A DNA stretch of 55,955 nucleotides, from contig NZ_WMEF01000019.1 in assembly GCF_009724685.1 (NCBI RefSeq), positions 1 through 55,955 of the forward strand, given 5' to 3'. This stretch comes from Lysinibacillus cavernae. GTDB taxonomy: Bacteria; Bacillota; Bacilli; Bacillales_A; Planococcaceae. The position numbers and the translations under genes are program-made. Shown here one piece after another: positions 1 through 10,072 of this stretch (its first letter is position 1; each line of letters opens with the position of its first letter). A model generated the notes under the pieces. It saw nothing but the letters and a program-made list of their open reading frames with translations, did not search any database and was not told the origin of the DNA.

Positions 1-82
1 TAGTTACTAAAAACTTTATTGATTACGTTTTGCTTGTTCAGTTTTCAAGGTTCATTTCGTTAACTGCCTTTTCGACAGCAAC
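1..82 (-). other. rRNA operon leader (pre-16S region)
   Basis: On the minus strand this stretch contains GAACCTTGAAAACTGAAC, which resembles the boxA-like leader sequence found before 16S rRNA in Bacillaceae. It lies directly downstream of two strong tandem promoters. No rRNA gene body is inside the window, so the 16S gene is inferred to start to the left of position 1. Confidence 0.7.
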
Positions 83-88
83 TTTTAA

Positions 89-117
89 ATTATAACATTT
101 TCATTTTTTGTTGTCAA
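89..117 (-). promoter_or_regulatory. rRNA operon promoter, proximal (P2-like)
   Basis: The minus strand reads TTGACA, 17 bases, then TATAAT, a perfect sigma-A consensus. It lies 73 bp downstream of a second promoter, the tandem arrangement typical of Bacillus rrn operons. It drives transcription leftwards into the leader at 1-82. Confidence 0.85.
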
Positions 118-161
118 CATCTTTTTTAAAAAAATTTAAATTTCCGAGAGACAACTCTTAA

Positions 162-190
162 ACTATATCATAATCACTTCATCAAGTCAA
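162..190 (-). promoter_or_regulatory. rRNA operon promoter, distal (P1-like)
   Basis: The minus strand reads TTGACT, 17 bases, then TATAGT, with AT-rich DNA upstream. It is the upstream member of the tandem rrn promoter pair. Confidence 0.75.
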
Positions 191-559
191 CATCTTTTTA
201 TTCAAATTTACTTTTGAATTTAATGCATTTTCTTGTGTCGTCTTAGCGACAAGTAATAATTTATCACGTTATGATAGACTTCGCAAGCATTTTTTAAAAA
301 TTAATTTATTCTAAACTAAAAAATTGAATTAGTAAGCAATTTTATGTATTTACGAGAATACCAAGTTGCTATATCTTCTGGGCTTACTTAATTATTTGTT
401 TTACTATACATCTCTTTCTATTAAATCTCAACATGTAAAATTAAAAGTAGCAATATCATCATCTGCAAATACTCTTTCCTCATTGTAGATAATGTTGCTT
501 CAATCTTAGAAGATCGTCACTAAAAGTGACCACTATTTCAATAAAGTGAAGGACCATAA
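191..559. other. AT-rich gap upstream of the rRNA promoters
   Basis: No coding region is supported here. The only structures seen are a 6-bp hairpin (GTCACT/AGTGAC, 516-530) and a short TGTCG/CGACA repeat near 235-250. The region probably insulates the rRNA promoters from the gene upstream and may supply UP-element DNA. Confidence 0.5.
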
Positions 560-608
560 AATAAGCAGGCGCTAAAATGCTACTACTGCACTTTAGCGCC
601 TGCTTATT
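560..608 (-). terminator. Strong terminator after the 93-aa gene
   Basis: A perfect 17-bp inverted repeat (560-576 with 592-608, 15-base loop) lies just downstream of the stop codon at 638. The minus-strand 3' side continues as TTATTTTATGG. It is nearly symmetrical and could act in both directions. It separates the small gene from the rRNA operon. Confidence 0.8.
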
Positions 609-637
609 CTTAATCTAGTGCCTATTTTTGGGCACCG

Positions 638-919
638 TTATTTTAAGTCATCACTTTGAGGATCAACTATATTTAAGCACCATAAGAAATTGTCCCAAGC
701 GGAATACCAGCCACTGAAAATTTCAGAAGAATCATCCCAACGAACATCGAATTTCTTCTGGCCGTCTATTTCCACTAAATATAAAGTAAGGTTCTCGTCT
801 TTTTTAGCAACCACTAATTTCATACCGTGCTCAAGTTCTTCTTCTGTAAATAGAACATCAGAAACAGAACGTAATTGCGCCTGTTCAAATACTAGTTTGT
901 TAATAATTTTGTAATTCAT
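638..919 (-). CDS. Hypothetical protein, 93 aa
   Basis: I do not recognise a family. The start chosen is the ATG at 919 (MNYKIINK...), preceded by GGGGG with 6-base spacing; a longer frame to 1006 has no ribosome binding site. The product is small, acidic and soluble-looking, with no signal peptide or membrane segment. Its C-terminal half has tryptophans in WDD, GWYSAWDNFLW, which suggests a compact globular fold. It has a candidate promoter (985-1013) and a strong terminator of its own, so it looks like a real monocistronic gene between lysS and the rRNA operon. Function unknown. Confidence 0.6.
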   Translation of the reverse strand: MNYKIINKLVFEQAQLRSVSDVLFTEEELEHGMKLVVAKKDENLTLYLVEIDGQKKFDVRWDDSSEIFSGWYSAWDNFLWCLNIVDPQSDDLK

Positions 920-984
920 TATAAGCCCCCAATAAAATACTTCTTTTTTATATCTATTGCATTTGTAAAACATTGAACTATAAA

Positions 985-1013
985 AGTATAACCTAAACTT
1001 AATCAACGTTTAA
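985..1013 (-). promoter_or_regulatory. Candidate promoter of the 93-aa gene
   Basis: The minus strand reads TTAAAC, 17 bases, then TATACT. The -10 is good and the -35 is weak. A GTTTAA...GGTTAT sigma-B-like pair overlaps it, but the 16-base spacing is too long for that sigma factor. Confidence 0.4.
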
Positions 1014-1042
1014 ACAACTTAATTTTTTCATCGTATAAAAAA

Positions 1043-1078
1043 GAAGAGAACTCACTTATTCTGTGAATCCTCCTCTTC
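1043..1078 (-). terminator. lysS terminator
   Basis: Minus-strand hairpin with outer stem GAAGAG/CTCTTC and inner TCAC/GTGA, followed by TTTTTT. It lies about 50 bases after the lysS stop codon. Confidence 0.7.
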
Positions 1079-1128
1079 ATTCATAACTATTCTTTTATTG
1101 CCCTATGAAAAGACTCCACTACAATTTA

Positions 1129-2634
<1,506 letters not shown>

Positions 2635-2770
2635 TTAAGTAAATTGTCCGCGTTTACGTCCATAATATTTCTATTGTACACAATTTTAGTGCTGTAATCA
2701 TCTGTTTCAGTTTATTTTCAATCTAACGAGAGATAATTAATAATTCTAAAAATTAAAGTCCGCAACAAAA

Positions 2771-2800
2771 AGGCATCTCTTCCAAAATAAAGAGACACCT
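2771..2800 (-). terminator. dusB/folate operon terminator
   Basis: Minus-strand stem AGGTGTCTCTT/AAGAGATGCCT (11 bp with two G-U pairs) followed by TTTTTGTT, 8 bases after the dusB stop. Confidence 0.85.
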
Positions 2801-2807
2801 AAGATAA

Positions 2808-3848
2808 CTATATAATTAATTCTTGCGCTTCTGGAACAATTAAATTAGACTCACACTCTTCATATTCCTGTACAAGTCCATTTAATAGCGCACGAAGCTC
2901 TACCGCAGTTTCTGTTTGGTTAATAGCATTACGTGCTTTACCATTACCGCGAACTCCTTTTAAATACCATGATGCATGTTTACGCATTTCACGTACTGCA
3001 ATTCCTTCTCCTTTTAATTGGAGAAGACGTTCAAAGTGTAGTAGACATACATCTATTTTTTCACGTATACTTGGCTCTTCCTTTAACTCACCTGTTTCTA
3101 GATATTGAACTGTACGATAAATCATCCATGGATTACCTAATGCAGCACGCCCGATCATCACTGCATCTACTCCTGTAGTGTCGAGCATACGCTTAGCATC
3201 TTGTGGTGTTTCCACGTCACCATTACCTAGTACAGGAATATTCACGTTTTCCTTCACTTGACGAATGAAATCCCAATTTGCTTTACCTTCATACATTTGT
3301 ACACGTGTACGACCATGAACCGCTACTGCAGCTGCACCTGCACGTTCAACAGCTTGTGCATTTTCAATTGCAAAAATATGCTCATCATCCCAGCCAATAC
3401 GCATTTTTACGCTGACAGTTTTTTTGACAGCATCCACAACAGCAGCTACCATTTCATATACTTTATTTGGATCAAGGAGCAAGCGTGCTCCCGCTTCACA
3501 TTTAATGATTTTATTAACAGGACAGCCCATATTAATATCAATTATATCAGCATTTGTATTTTCATCCACATACTTCGCTGCTTCCACTAAAGTTGTCTTA
3601 TCTCCACCAAAAATTTGCAGTGACAGAGGATTCTCACGTTCATCTATATAAAGCATACCTAATGTTTTTTCATTTTTTTGGACAATGCCCTTATCACTAA
3701 TCATTTCAGCGTATACGAGGCCTGCTCCGAACTCTTTTACCGTTAATCGGAAAGCAGAGTTACAAATGCCAGCCATTGGCGCTAATACTACACGGTTGTC
3801 CATGACAATATTGCCAATTTGAAACGGCTTCTCTGTTGTTTGACTCAA
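2808..3848 (-). CDS. dusB: tRNA-dihydrouridine synthase (DusB/YacF)
   Basis: FMN-dependent enzyme that reduces uridines in tRNA to dihydrouridine. The TIM-barrel signatures are all present: LAPMAGICNSAFR near the N-terminus, NMGCPVNKI with the catalytic Cys, KMRIGWDD, VHGRTR, GNGDV and MIGRAALGNPW. Length is 346 aa, normal for the family. The start is TTG at 3848, with AAAGGAGGA 8 bases upstream. It follows the folate genes as in B. subtilis, but the small HTH gene yazB that sits between folK and dusB there is absent; the gap is only 87 bp. Confidence 0.95.
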   Translation of the reverse strand: MSQTTEKPFQIGNIVMDNRVVLAPMAGICNSAFRLTVKEFGAGLVYAEMISDKGIVQKNEKTLGMLYIDERENPLSLQIFGGDKTTLVEAAKYVDENTNADIIDINMGCPVNKIIKCEAGARLLLDPNKVYEMVAAVVDAVKKTVSVKMRIGWDDEHIFAIENAQAVERAGAAAVAVHGRTRVQMYEGKANWDFIRQVKENVNIPVLGNGDVETPQDAKRMLDTTGVDAVMIGRAALGNPWMIYRTVQYLETGELKEEPSIREKIDVCLLHFERLLQLKGEGIAVREMRKHASWYLKGVRGNGKARNAINQTETAVELRALLNGLVQEYEECESNLIVPEAQELII

Positions 3849-3938
3849 CGTTGTCTTCCTCCTTTATAAAGGCATTTACCTATTTTTCGCTATCTATCCT
3901 TAATGCTATGAATTAATCATTCATCTATACACGATTGC

Positions 3939-4451
3939 TTAGCTCACTGTCGAAGATTTATTAAACGGTCCCCATAAAGTTACACCTTCATTTTCACAAT
4001 CCATTTGCTGCAATAGCTCATGAGCTTGCTGTAGCTGTTCACAGAGTGGGGATGGTGTAATCTCTACTAGTGGTACTAAAACGAATGCTCGCTCGTACAT
4101 TCTTGGATGGGGAACAATGAGGCTCTCCGTTTCAATATTTTCGTGATTGTATAGTAATATGTCAAGGTCTATGATTCGTGGGCCCCAACGAAATTCACGT
4201 ACACGCCCTAATTCCTGTTCAACTGATTGGCATATCTTCAACATTTCAGCAGACGATACAGCCGTTTTTAGATGAACAGCAATATTTAAAAAATCTGCTT
4301 GGTCTGTGTAACCTACAGCAGCTGTTTCATAGACAGACGAAATGCGAACAACCTCAATGTTCTCATCTTCCTTTAAAAGGGCAACAGCTAGTTGAAGATT
4401 CTCATATCTTTCTCCCATATTCGTTCCGATAGATAAATAGACATCCTTCAT
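3939..4451 (-). CDS. folK: 6-hydroxymethyl-7,8-dihydropterin pyrophosphokinase
   Basis: Transfers pyrophosphate from ATP to 6-hydroxymethyl-7,8-dihydropterin, supplying the substrate of dihydropteroate synthase. Signatures are LSIGTNMGERYENL at the N-terminus and the HPPK motif RWGPRIIDLDILLY, then VPHPRMYERAFVL. Length is 170 aa, typical. Its ATG overlaps the folB stop by one base (TAATG), which implies translational coupling. It is the last folate gene of the operon. Confidence 0.96.
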   Translation of the reverse strand: MKDVYLSIGTNMGERYENLQLAVALLKEDENIEVVRISSVYETAAVGYTDQADFLNIAVHLKTAVSSAEMLKICQSVEQELGRVREFRWGPRIIDLDILLYNHENIETESLIVPHPRMYERAFVLVPLVEITPSPLCEQLQQAHELLQQMDCENEGVTLWGPFNKSSTVS

Positions 4452-4816
4452 TAGAAATCACCTCTCGTTACCTCAACAGACACTTCTTTGTAATAACCAT
4501 GAATGGGTGGGTCTGGTTTGATTAACTCTATACGAACACCCTTTACTTTATCAGGGTAGGTTGTTAATATCGCGTTCGCTAATTTCACGACAAGGGCTTC
4601 AATAAGCTTAAAAGGTTCGCCTTCCACAATATTACGACATAGCGCATATACCTCTGCATAATTAACTGTATAAGAAAGTTCATCCGTCTCTCCAGCCTTT
4701 GTCATATCTACCGCAAGAGAAACATTTGCTCGGAAACGTTGACCAAGAGTTGTTTCTGCAGCTAATACACCATGGTAGCCATAAAACTGCATGTCCTTTA
4801 AATGAATATAATCCAT
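4451..4816 (-). CDS. folB: Dihydroneopterin aldolase
   Basis: Cleaves 7,8-dihydroneopterin to 6-hydroxymethyl-7,8-dihydropterin and glycolaldehyde. The family start MDYIHLKDMQFYGYHG and the C-terminal ELIKPDPPIHGYYK are clear. The ATG at 4816 is preferred over the GTG at 4819 because GGAGG lies 7 bases upstream. Length is 121 aa, typical. The start codon overlaps the folP stop by one base. Confidence 0.95.
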   Translation of the reverse strand: MDYIHLKDMQFYGYHGVLAAETTLGQRFRANVSLAVDMTKAGETDELSYTVNYAEVYALCRNIVEGEPFKLIEALVVKLANAILTTYPDKVKGVRIELIKPDPPIHGYYKEVSVEVTRGDF

Positions 4817-5670
4817 CACGCTTCCTCCTTAAACAAACGTTTTCCTACTAATATATCAGCCATATGCGTGGCACGTGCCATTTCCTTTACATCATGAACA
4901 CGTATCATATGACAGCCCTTTTCTATTCCATAAACCACTGTTGCACCAGTACCTTCAAGACGTTCTTCAACTGGTAACTCCAAAACATTGCCAATCATTG
5001 ATTTACGCGATGTTGCTAATAACACAGGATAGCCCATAGCCACTAAATCATTTAAGTGTTGCATCATGGCAATATTCTGCGTGGTATTTTTGGCAAAGCC
5101 GATACCTGGATCTAAGATTATATGTTGATCGGGAACTCCCGCCTGATGTGCAATCGCAATACTTTTTTCTAAATCCGTCTTTGCTGTCCCCCAAAAATCA
5201 ACACCATAATCCATATTTTCGCGATTATGCATTAAAATAATGGGAACATGCAAATCTGCCGCAACTCGGGCAATTTCCGGTTCCGCTTTCGCTCCCCAAA
5301 TATCATTAATGATATGTGCACCTGCTTCAATGGCAGCACGTGCTACATTCGCTTTATACGTATCAACGGAAATAATAGCCTTTACTTCTTTCGCTAACGC
5401 TTGAATAACAGGCACAATGCGAGCTATTTCATCTTCATCTGAAATACGTTCGTACCCTGGGCGTGTAGATTCTCCACCTACATCAATTACTTTAGCCCCT
5501 TCAGCCACCATTTTTTTTGCTTGAGCAACAGCAGTTTTCACGTTATTGTACTTTCCTCCATCTGAGAAGGAGTCTGGTGTAACATTTAGAATGCCCATAA
5601 CAAATGTTTCTTGTGTATAGTCTAATGTAATTCCATTAATCGTTAATGGTTTCGTATATTTTTCTAACAT
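4816..5670 (-). CDS. folP: Dihydropteroate synthase
   Basis: Condenses 6-hydroxymethyl-dihydropterin pyrophosphate with p-aminobenzoate; the target of sulfonamides. Signatures are MGILNVTPDSFSDGGKY, VIDVGGESTRPG, DPGIGFAK and LLATSRKSMIG. The start chosen is the ATG at 5670, with AAGGAG 7 bases upstream; the frame runs on upstream into the end of pabC without a ribosome binding site. Length is 284 aa. It lies 13 bp after pabC in the folate operon. Confidence 0.96.
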   Translation of the reverse strand: MLEKYTKPLTINGITLDYTQETFVMGILNVTPDSFSDGGKYNNVKTAVAQAKKMVAEGAKVIDVGGESTRPGYERISDEDEIARIVPVIQALAKEVKAIISVDTYKANVARAAIEAGAHIINDIWGAKAEPEIARVAADLHVPIILMHNRENMDYGVDFWGTAKTDLEKSIAIAHQAGVPDQHIILDPGIGFAKNTTQNIAMMQHLNDLVAMGYPVLLATSRKSMIGNVLELPVEERLEGTGATVVYGIEKGCHMIRVHDVKEMARATHMADILVGKRLFKEEA

Positions 5671-5683
5671 ATAAACGCTCCTT

Positions 5684-6523
5684 CTATCCTTGCTCCACTT
5701 CTTGAACAAATGCCTGATGTAAACGCGAATAAATAGGCCCTTTATTGCCTAAAAATTGCTGGTCCTCTAAGCTACTAATTGGCACAAGTTCTTGTACAGA
5801 ATTGGTAATGAAGCATTCCGTACTTTGTAGTAAGTCTTCTTTCGCATAAAAACCTTCCCTTACTTCAATAGCAAGAGCATTAGCCTTCTTTATAACCCAT
5901 GCTCGAATAATACCTGGTAAAATACCCGTCTCCAAGGAAGGCGTATATAGTATATCATTTCTTACCCAAAAAACATTTGATGTCACACCTTCAGCAACAT
6001 AGCCTTGCTCTGTTAAAAAGAAGCCTTCTTGTTGTGCAAGTGACTGCATTTCAAAGCGGCCAAGTACGTTATTGCCATAATGATGTGATTTAACTCGCAG
6101 TCCTTTTTCAGGTGTATTGCGTGGTGTAGTAAGCCATTGTGCAATCTTTTCACTACCACGAGGTGTATCCAGAAGCTCTTTTCGGAAAATAATGACATTG
6201 GGTTGTTTATATTCTGTCGGTTGTAAACCAATAGTATGCTCTCCTGCTGATACATTTAAACGGAAGTAGCCATCCAGACCTCCTGCCTGTTGATTTAATT
6301 GTTGCACAACCTCAAGTAAAACATTTTCAGGATAGGTTAAATGAATGTGATATTGTGATAAGGCAAGCTGTAATCTTTCCATATGTGCTTCCCAGCCAAA
6401 TACCTGTCCTTTATATGTTCGGAACGTTTCAAAAAATCCCAATCCATATAAAAAGCCATGGTCAAATGGAGAAATCCGTAAATCCTGCGCAGCCATATAG
6501 TTTCCGTTCATCCAGCACTGCAT
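5684..6523 (-). CDS. pabC: 4-amino-4-deoxychorismate lyase
   Basis: PLP-dependent fold-type IV enzyme that converts aminodeoxychorismate to p-aminobenzoate and pyruvate. The N-terminal SPFDHGFLYGLGFFET is characteristic, and the C-terminal PLP-phosphate region TECFITNSVQELVPI is visible. Length is 279 aa. The ATG follows the pabA stop codon directly (TAG-ATG), with AGAAGGAG 8 bases upstream inside the end of pabA. Confidence 0.93.
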   Translation of the reverse strand: MQCWMNGNYMAAQDLRISPFDHGFLYGLGFFETFRTYKGQVFGWEAHMERLQLALSQYHIHLTYPENVLLEVVQQLNQQAGGLDGYFRLNVSAGEHTIGLQPTEYKQPNVIIFRKELLDTPRGSEKIAQWLTTPRNTPEKGLRVKSHHYGNNVLGRFEMQSLAQQEGFFLTEQGYVAEGVTSNVFWVRNDILYTPSLETGILPGIIRAWVIKKANALAIEVREGFYAKEDLLQSTECFITNSVQELVPISSLEDQQFLGNKGPIYSRLHQAFVQEVEQG

Positions 6524-7105
6524 CTATCTCACTCCTTCTACGTACATTTCAATAAATTGGCGTAGGAGTTTTTTCCCTTGCTCAGTCATAATGGATTCTG
6601 GATGATATTGTACTCCCTCTATAGGGTAATCCTTGTGACGAAGCCCCATAATTTCTCCTTCTTCTGTCCAAGCAGTTACTTCAAGGCACGGTGGAAGTGA
6701 CTCTTTTTCTACAATAAGAGAATGATAGCGAGTTGCTTGGAATGGATTTGGCATGCCTTTATGCAAACCTAGCTCAGCATGTAGAACGGGTGATGTCTTA
6801 CCATGCATAAGACGTTCTGCTCGTATTACATTGCCACCAAACACCTGTGCAAGTGCCTGATGACCAAGACAAACCCCTAGAATCGGAATATTTCCCGCGA
6901 AATATTTAATAATGTTCAGGCTTTCACCTGCCTCATTTGGACTACATGGCCCTGGTGAAATAACGATCATATCAGGTGCAAGTTGCTCTATTTCCTCTAC
7001 TGTTATTACATCATTTCGCTTAACTACTATTTCATGCCCAAATTCACCCAAATATTGTACGATATTGTAGATAAATGAATCATAGTTATCGATCATTAAA
7101 ATCAT
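6524..7105 (-). CDS. pabA: Glutamine amidotransferase subunit of p-aminobenzoate/anthranilate synthase
   Basis: Class I glutamine amidotransferase that passes ammonia from glutamine to the PabB partner. [24 protein letters not shown] and the nucleophile motif GVCLGHQAL are visible, with the His-Glu pair in YHPES. The start chosen is the ATG at 7105 (GAGGAG 8 bases upstream), which overlaps the pabB stop as ATGA. In B. subtilis this gene serves both folate and tryptophan synthesis; the same may hold here but cannot be shown from this window. Length is 193 aa. Confidence 0.94.
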   Translation of the reverse strand: MILMIDNYDSFIYNIVQYLGEFGHEIVVKRNDVITVEEIEQLAPDMIVISPGPCSPNEAGESLNIIKYFAGNIPILGVCLGHQALAQVFGGNVIRAERLMHGKTSPVLHAELGLHKGMPNPFQATRYHSLIVEKESLPPCLEVTAWTEEGEIMGLRHKDYPIEGVQYHPESIMTEQGKKLLRQFIEMYVEGVR

Positions 7106-8511
7106 TTTGCTCGCTCCTCTGCCATTGCCTTTGCCTGCCACATTGCCTTCGCTTTATTTAAAGATTCCTGATACTCTCTTTCTGGGACAGAGTCAATGAC
7201 AATGCCTGCTCCTGCCTGAATATGCGCAACTCCATCTTTTATAAACGCTGTCCGAATAACAATATTAAACTCCATGTCACCTGTATAACCGAGCCAACCG
7301 ATTGAACCAGTATATAAACCACGTCGTACAGGCTCTAGTTCTTCAATAATTTCCATAGTGCGTATCTTTGGCGCTCCCGTAATTGTTCCACCCGGGAACA
7401 TCGCACGAATAACGTCTGCATTTGTTTTATCCTCCGCTATTTCTCCTCGCACATTAGAAACAATGTGCATTACATGTGAATAGCGCTCAATGACCATAAA
7501 CTCGTCCACTTCCACTGTTCCATAGGTAGATACTCGACCTAAATCATTGCGCTCTAAATCTACTAGCATCACATGCTCAGCACGTTCTTTGTCATTATCA
7601 ATTAATTCTTGAGCTAATGCTAAATCTTCCGCTTCGGATTTGCCTCTTGGTCGAGTACCAGCTATTGGTCTTGTTGATAACTCATTACCATGCCGCTTTA
7701 CTAATAACTCAGGAGATCCCGAAACAACAGCAAAATCAGGCGCTTCAATATAAGCCATATAAGGTGACGGATTAAATGCTCGTAATGCTTCATAAACATC
7801 CATTGCATTCGCATTTAATTTCTTTGATTGACGAACAGACAAGTTCACTTGGAACACATCACCTTGCGCTATATAGGTTTGAATTTTTCTAACAGCTGCC
7901 TCAAAATCAGTTCCTGCAAATGACACAAGCAATTCATTCTCGTCATTGACAACTTCTACAGCATTAGTTTTTTCAAATTTGCGCGTAGCTACTCCAGCCT
8001 GTGCTGCAACCTGCCAGTTGTTAGCCCATTCCTCCAAGTTAACTTCGCTATCTTCCAGCTTCATAAGTGTTACTGTATTAGTCTTCACGTCGTGCACTGC
8101 CCAACAATCAAAAATATAAAAATAGATATCTGGTATCTGTAAATCATCCTTTGCTGTATTGGGAAGTTCTTCAATTTTACGTGCATAATCATATGCTACA
8201 AATCCAATAGCTCCTCCTTGAAAAACAGGGAGCTCTTCATTATAAGAAATTTGATATTCCCCCACGAGTTCTTCCAATAATGTAAGCGACTCCCCTAGTA
8301 AAACTTCACTTCTGCCATTTCGCCAATTTACTAATAGCCCATTCTCTACTGATTGTGTCGTAGCTAACGGATTCCAAGCAGCTATTGTAAAATGTCCACC
8401 ACGTCCACTCTCTAAAAATACGTGTGCTTGTTGTGTTTCTGTTTGCTTTTTATAGCTATAGAAAAATGAATCTGCATCCATCGTTAATGTTTTCGTAAGT
8501 ATTGTCTTCAA
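7102..8511 (-). CDS. pabB: Aminodeoxychorismate synthase component I
   Basis: Chorismate-binding enzyme that aminates chorismate with ammonia from PabA. The conserved core reads [41 protein letters not shown] and [11 protein letters not shown]. The start chosen is the TTG at 8511, with AAAGGGG 8 bases upstream, giving 469 aa like the B. subtilis enzyme; the upstream in-frame ATGs lack ribosome binding sites. The PIAGT motif has Ala where E. coli PabB has Lys (PIKGT), so sequence alone does not separate it from anthranilate synthase. The context with pabC and folP supports PabB. Confidence 0.92.
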   Translation of the reverse strand: MKTILTKTLTMDADSFFYSYKKQTETQQAHVFLESGRGGHFTIAAWNPLATTQSVENGLLVNWRNGRSEVLLGESLTLLEELVGEYQISYNEELPVFQGGAIGFVAYDYARKIEELPNTAKDDLQIPDIYFYIFDCWAVHDVKTNTVTLMKLEDSEVNLEEWANNWQVAAQAGVATRKFEKTNAVEVVNDENELLVSFAGTDFEAAVRKIQTYIAQGDVFQVNLSVRQSKKLNANAMDVYEALRAFNPSPYMAYIEAPDFAVVSGSPELLVKRHGNELSTRPIAGTRPRGKSEAEDLALAQELIDNDKERAEHVMLVDLERNDLGRVSTYGTVEVDEFMVIERYSHVMHIVSNVRGEIAEDKTNADVIRAMFPGGTITGAPKIRTMEIIEELEPVRRGLYTGSIGWLGYTGDMEFNIVIRTAFIKDGVAHIQAGAGIVIDSVPEREYQESLNKAKAMWQAKAMAEERAK

Positions 8512-8607
8512 GTTATTTTCCCCTTTAAACATATGATGTGATTCCATCTTAACTTGAATATTACATAGATGCGAATATTTTTATGACACGCTTAACTAAC
8601 GCACTAA

Positions 8608-8636
8608 AAAGGACCCCTTTTATAAAGGAGCCCTTT
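8608..8636 (-). terminator. cysK terminator
   Basis: Minus-strand hairpin of 13 bp with a 3-base loop (8608-8620 paired with 8624-8636, two G-U pairs), ending in TTTTT. It separates cysK from the pab/fol operon. Confidence 0.85.
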
Positions 8637-8651
8637 CAAAAAAATATTAAA

Positions 8652-9581
8652 TTAGTCTTCAAATTGATATAGAGGTGTTGATAGGTAACGCTCTCCATTA
8701 GAAGGCACAATCGCAAGAACATTTGAACCTTTACCTAAACGTTTGGCTGCTTCAATTGCAGCGTAGATAGCAGCGCCAGATGAAATACCACACAGAATTC
8801 CTTCTTCACGTGCTACTCTGCGTGCTACTTCAAACGCAATCTCATTTTCAACAGGGAATACTGAAGAATATACTTCTGTATCTAAAACTGCTGGTACAAA
8901 ACCAGCTCCAATACCTTGAATTTTATGCGGCCCTGGTTGACCACCAGAAAGAACTGGTGAATCTTTTGGCTCAACAGCAATGATTTCGATATTTGGATAC
9001 TTTTCTTTTAATACTTCACCTGCACCTGTAATTGTACCACCTGTACCAACTCCAGCTACAAATGCATCAAGTGTTAAGCCTTCAAATGCTTCAACAATTT
9101 CTGGCCCTGTTGTTAGACGGTGAATCACAGCGTTAGCTGGATTCGTAAATTGTTGTGGTAAGAAATAGCCATGCTCTGCAGAAAGTTCTTCTGCTTTAGC
9201 AATTGCACCCTTCATACCGGCTGGACCAGGAGTTAACACAAGCTCTGCACCATAAGCTCGTAATAGGTTACGACGCTCTAAGCTCATTGTTTCTGGCATA
9301 ACTAAAATGGCTTTGTATCCTTTAGCAGCGGCAATCATCGCAAGACCAATACCTGTATTACCAGATGTCGGCTCAATAATTGTACCACCAGGCTTTAATG
9401 TGCCATCCTTTTCAGCAGCTTCGATCATTGCTAAAGCTAAACGGTCTTTCACTGAGCTTCCTGGATTAAAATATTCTAATTTTACATACACAGTACCTTC
9501 ATTTTCACTTGTTGCATGATTTAATTTTACAATTGGTGTTTTACCAACTAATTCAGCCACAGAGTTCGCTAATCTACTCAT
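8652..9581 (-). CDS. cysK: Cysteine synthase (O-acetylserine sulfhydrylase)
   Basis: PLP enzyme that makes cysteine from O-acetylserine and sulfide. The PLP lysine is K45 in NPGSSVKDR. The substrate loop [12 protein letters not shown], the phosphate-binding [10 protein letters not shown] and the C-terminal GISSGAA are all present. Length is 309 aa, standard. It has its own promoter (9634-9663) and terminator, so it is transcribed separately from pabB. Its position between yacD and pabB is as in B. subtilis. Confidence 0.97.
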   Translation of the reverse strand: MSRLANSVAELVGKTPIVKLNHATSENEGTVYVKLEYFNPGSSVKDRLALAMIEAAEKDGTLKPGGTIIEPTSGNTGIGLAMIAAAKGYKAILVMPETMSLERRNLLRAYGAELVLTPGPAGMKGAIAKAEELSAEHGYFLPQQFTNPANAVIHRLTTGPEIVEAFEGLTLDAFVAGVGTGGTITGAGEVLKEKYPNIEIIAVEPKDSPVLSGGQPGPHKIQGIGAGFVPAVLDTEVYSSVFPVENEIAFEVARRVAREEGILCGISSGAAIYAAIEAAKRLGKGSNVLAIVPSNGERYLSTPLYQFED

Positions 9582-9633
9582 TTAATAATCCACTCCCAAT
9601 CCCTACTATTTTTATAGGTTTTACTTATTTTGT

Positions 9634-9663
9634 ATTTTATCAATTTTTCCATTCGATTGTCAA
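9634..9663 (-). promoter_or_regulatory. cysK promoter
   Basis: The minus strand reads TTGACA, 18 bases, then TAAAAT, about 50 bases upstream of the cysK start codon. I could not confidently identify a CymR operator or a leader riboswitch. Confidence 0.7.
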
Positions 9664-9700
9664 TAAATAAAACTTATATTTTCAGAATATTTATCACTAG

Positions 9701-9957
9701 TTCGAAGACGTTTTGTGACAACGGTTAACTGACCTGTGTCATGCAATCCTCTCTCAAAATCTGCGACATTCAACAAAAGCTTAGATACAACTAGATGCTA
9801 GTCACATCCTCATTGCACAGGATGTGGCGCTTTTGACCATGTTCTCCTATTGTGCAGATGTTTGAACATCCGCTGTTAAAACGAAAGCAAGCATTCATCT
9901 CCCACTATAGTGGAGGGAGATTGCTGTATCTAATCCTTCGCTTTCGGTTCAAAAATT
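9701..9957 (+). repeat. Dispersed intergenic repeat, copy A
   Basis: This non-coding block shares several ordered modules with the blocks at 54965-55268 (same strand) and 31648-31872 (opposite strand). They include GTGACAACGGTTAACTGA, a central hairpin (CACATCCT/AGGATGTG, 9803-9826), GTTTGAACA with CCGCTG, and GCATTCATCTCCCACTATAG. The last part can fold as ATCTCCC/GGGAGAT. No ORF is convincingly shared. See the repeat-family finding. Confidence 0.75.
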
Positions 9958-9995
9958 GGTCGAATCAAAATAAAAAGAATCTGCATAATTTATCG

Positions 9996-10066
9996 GGGTA
10001 AGTCACTACAAATGCCTGCAAGTTCTATCAGACTTATTTTACCCGCAAAAAACTTGCAGATTTTTT
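9996..10066 (-). terminator. Hairpin region after the yacD-like gene
   Basis: Two overlapping inverted repeats lie directly after the stop at 10073: CTGCAAGTT (10016-10024) with AACTTGCAG (10051-10059), and GGGTAAGTC (9996-10004) with GACTTATTTTACCC (10031-10044). They cannot form together fully. On the minus strand they probably end the foldase transcript. On the plus strand the first is followed by ATTTTTT. Confidence 0.5.
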
Positions 10067-10072
10067 CATATA

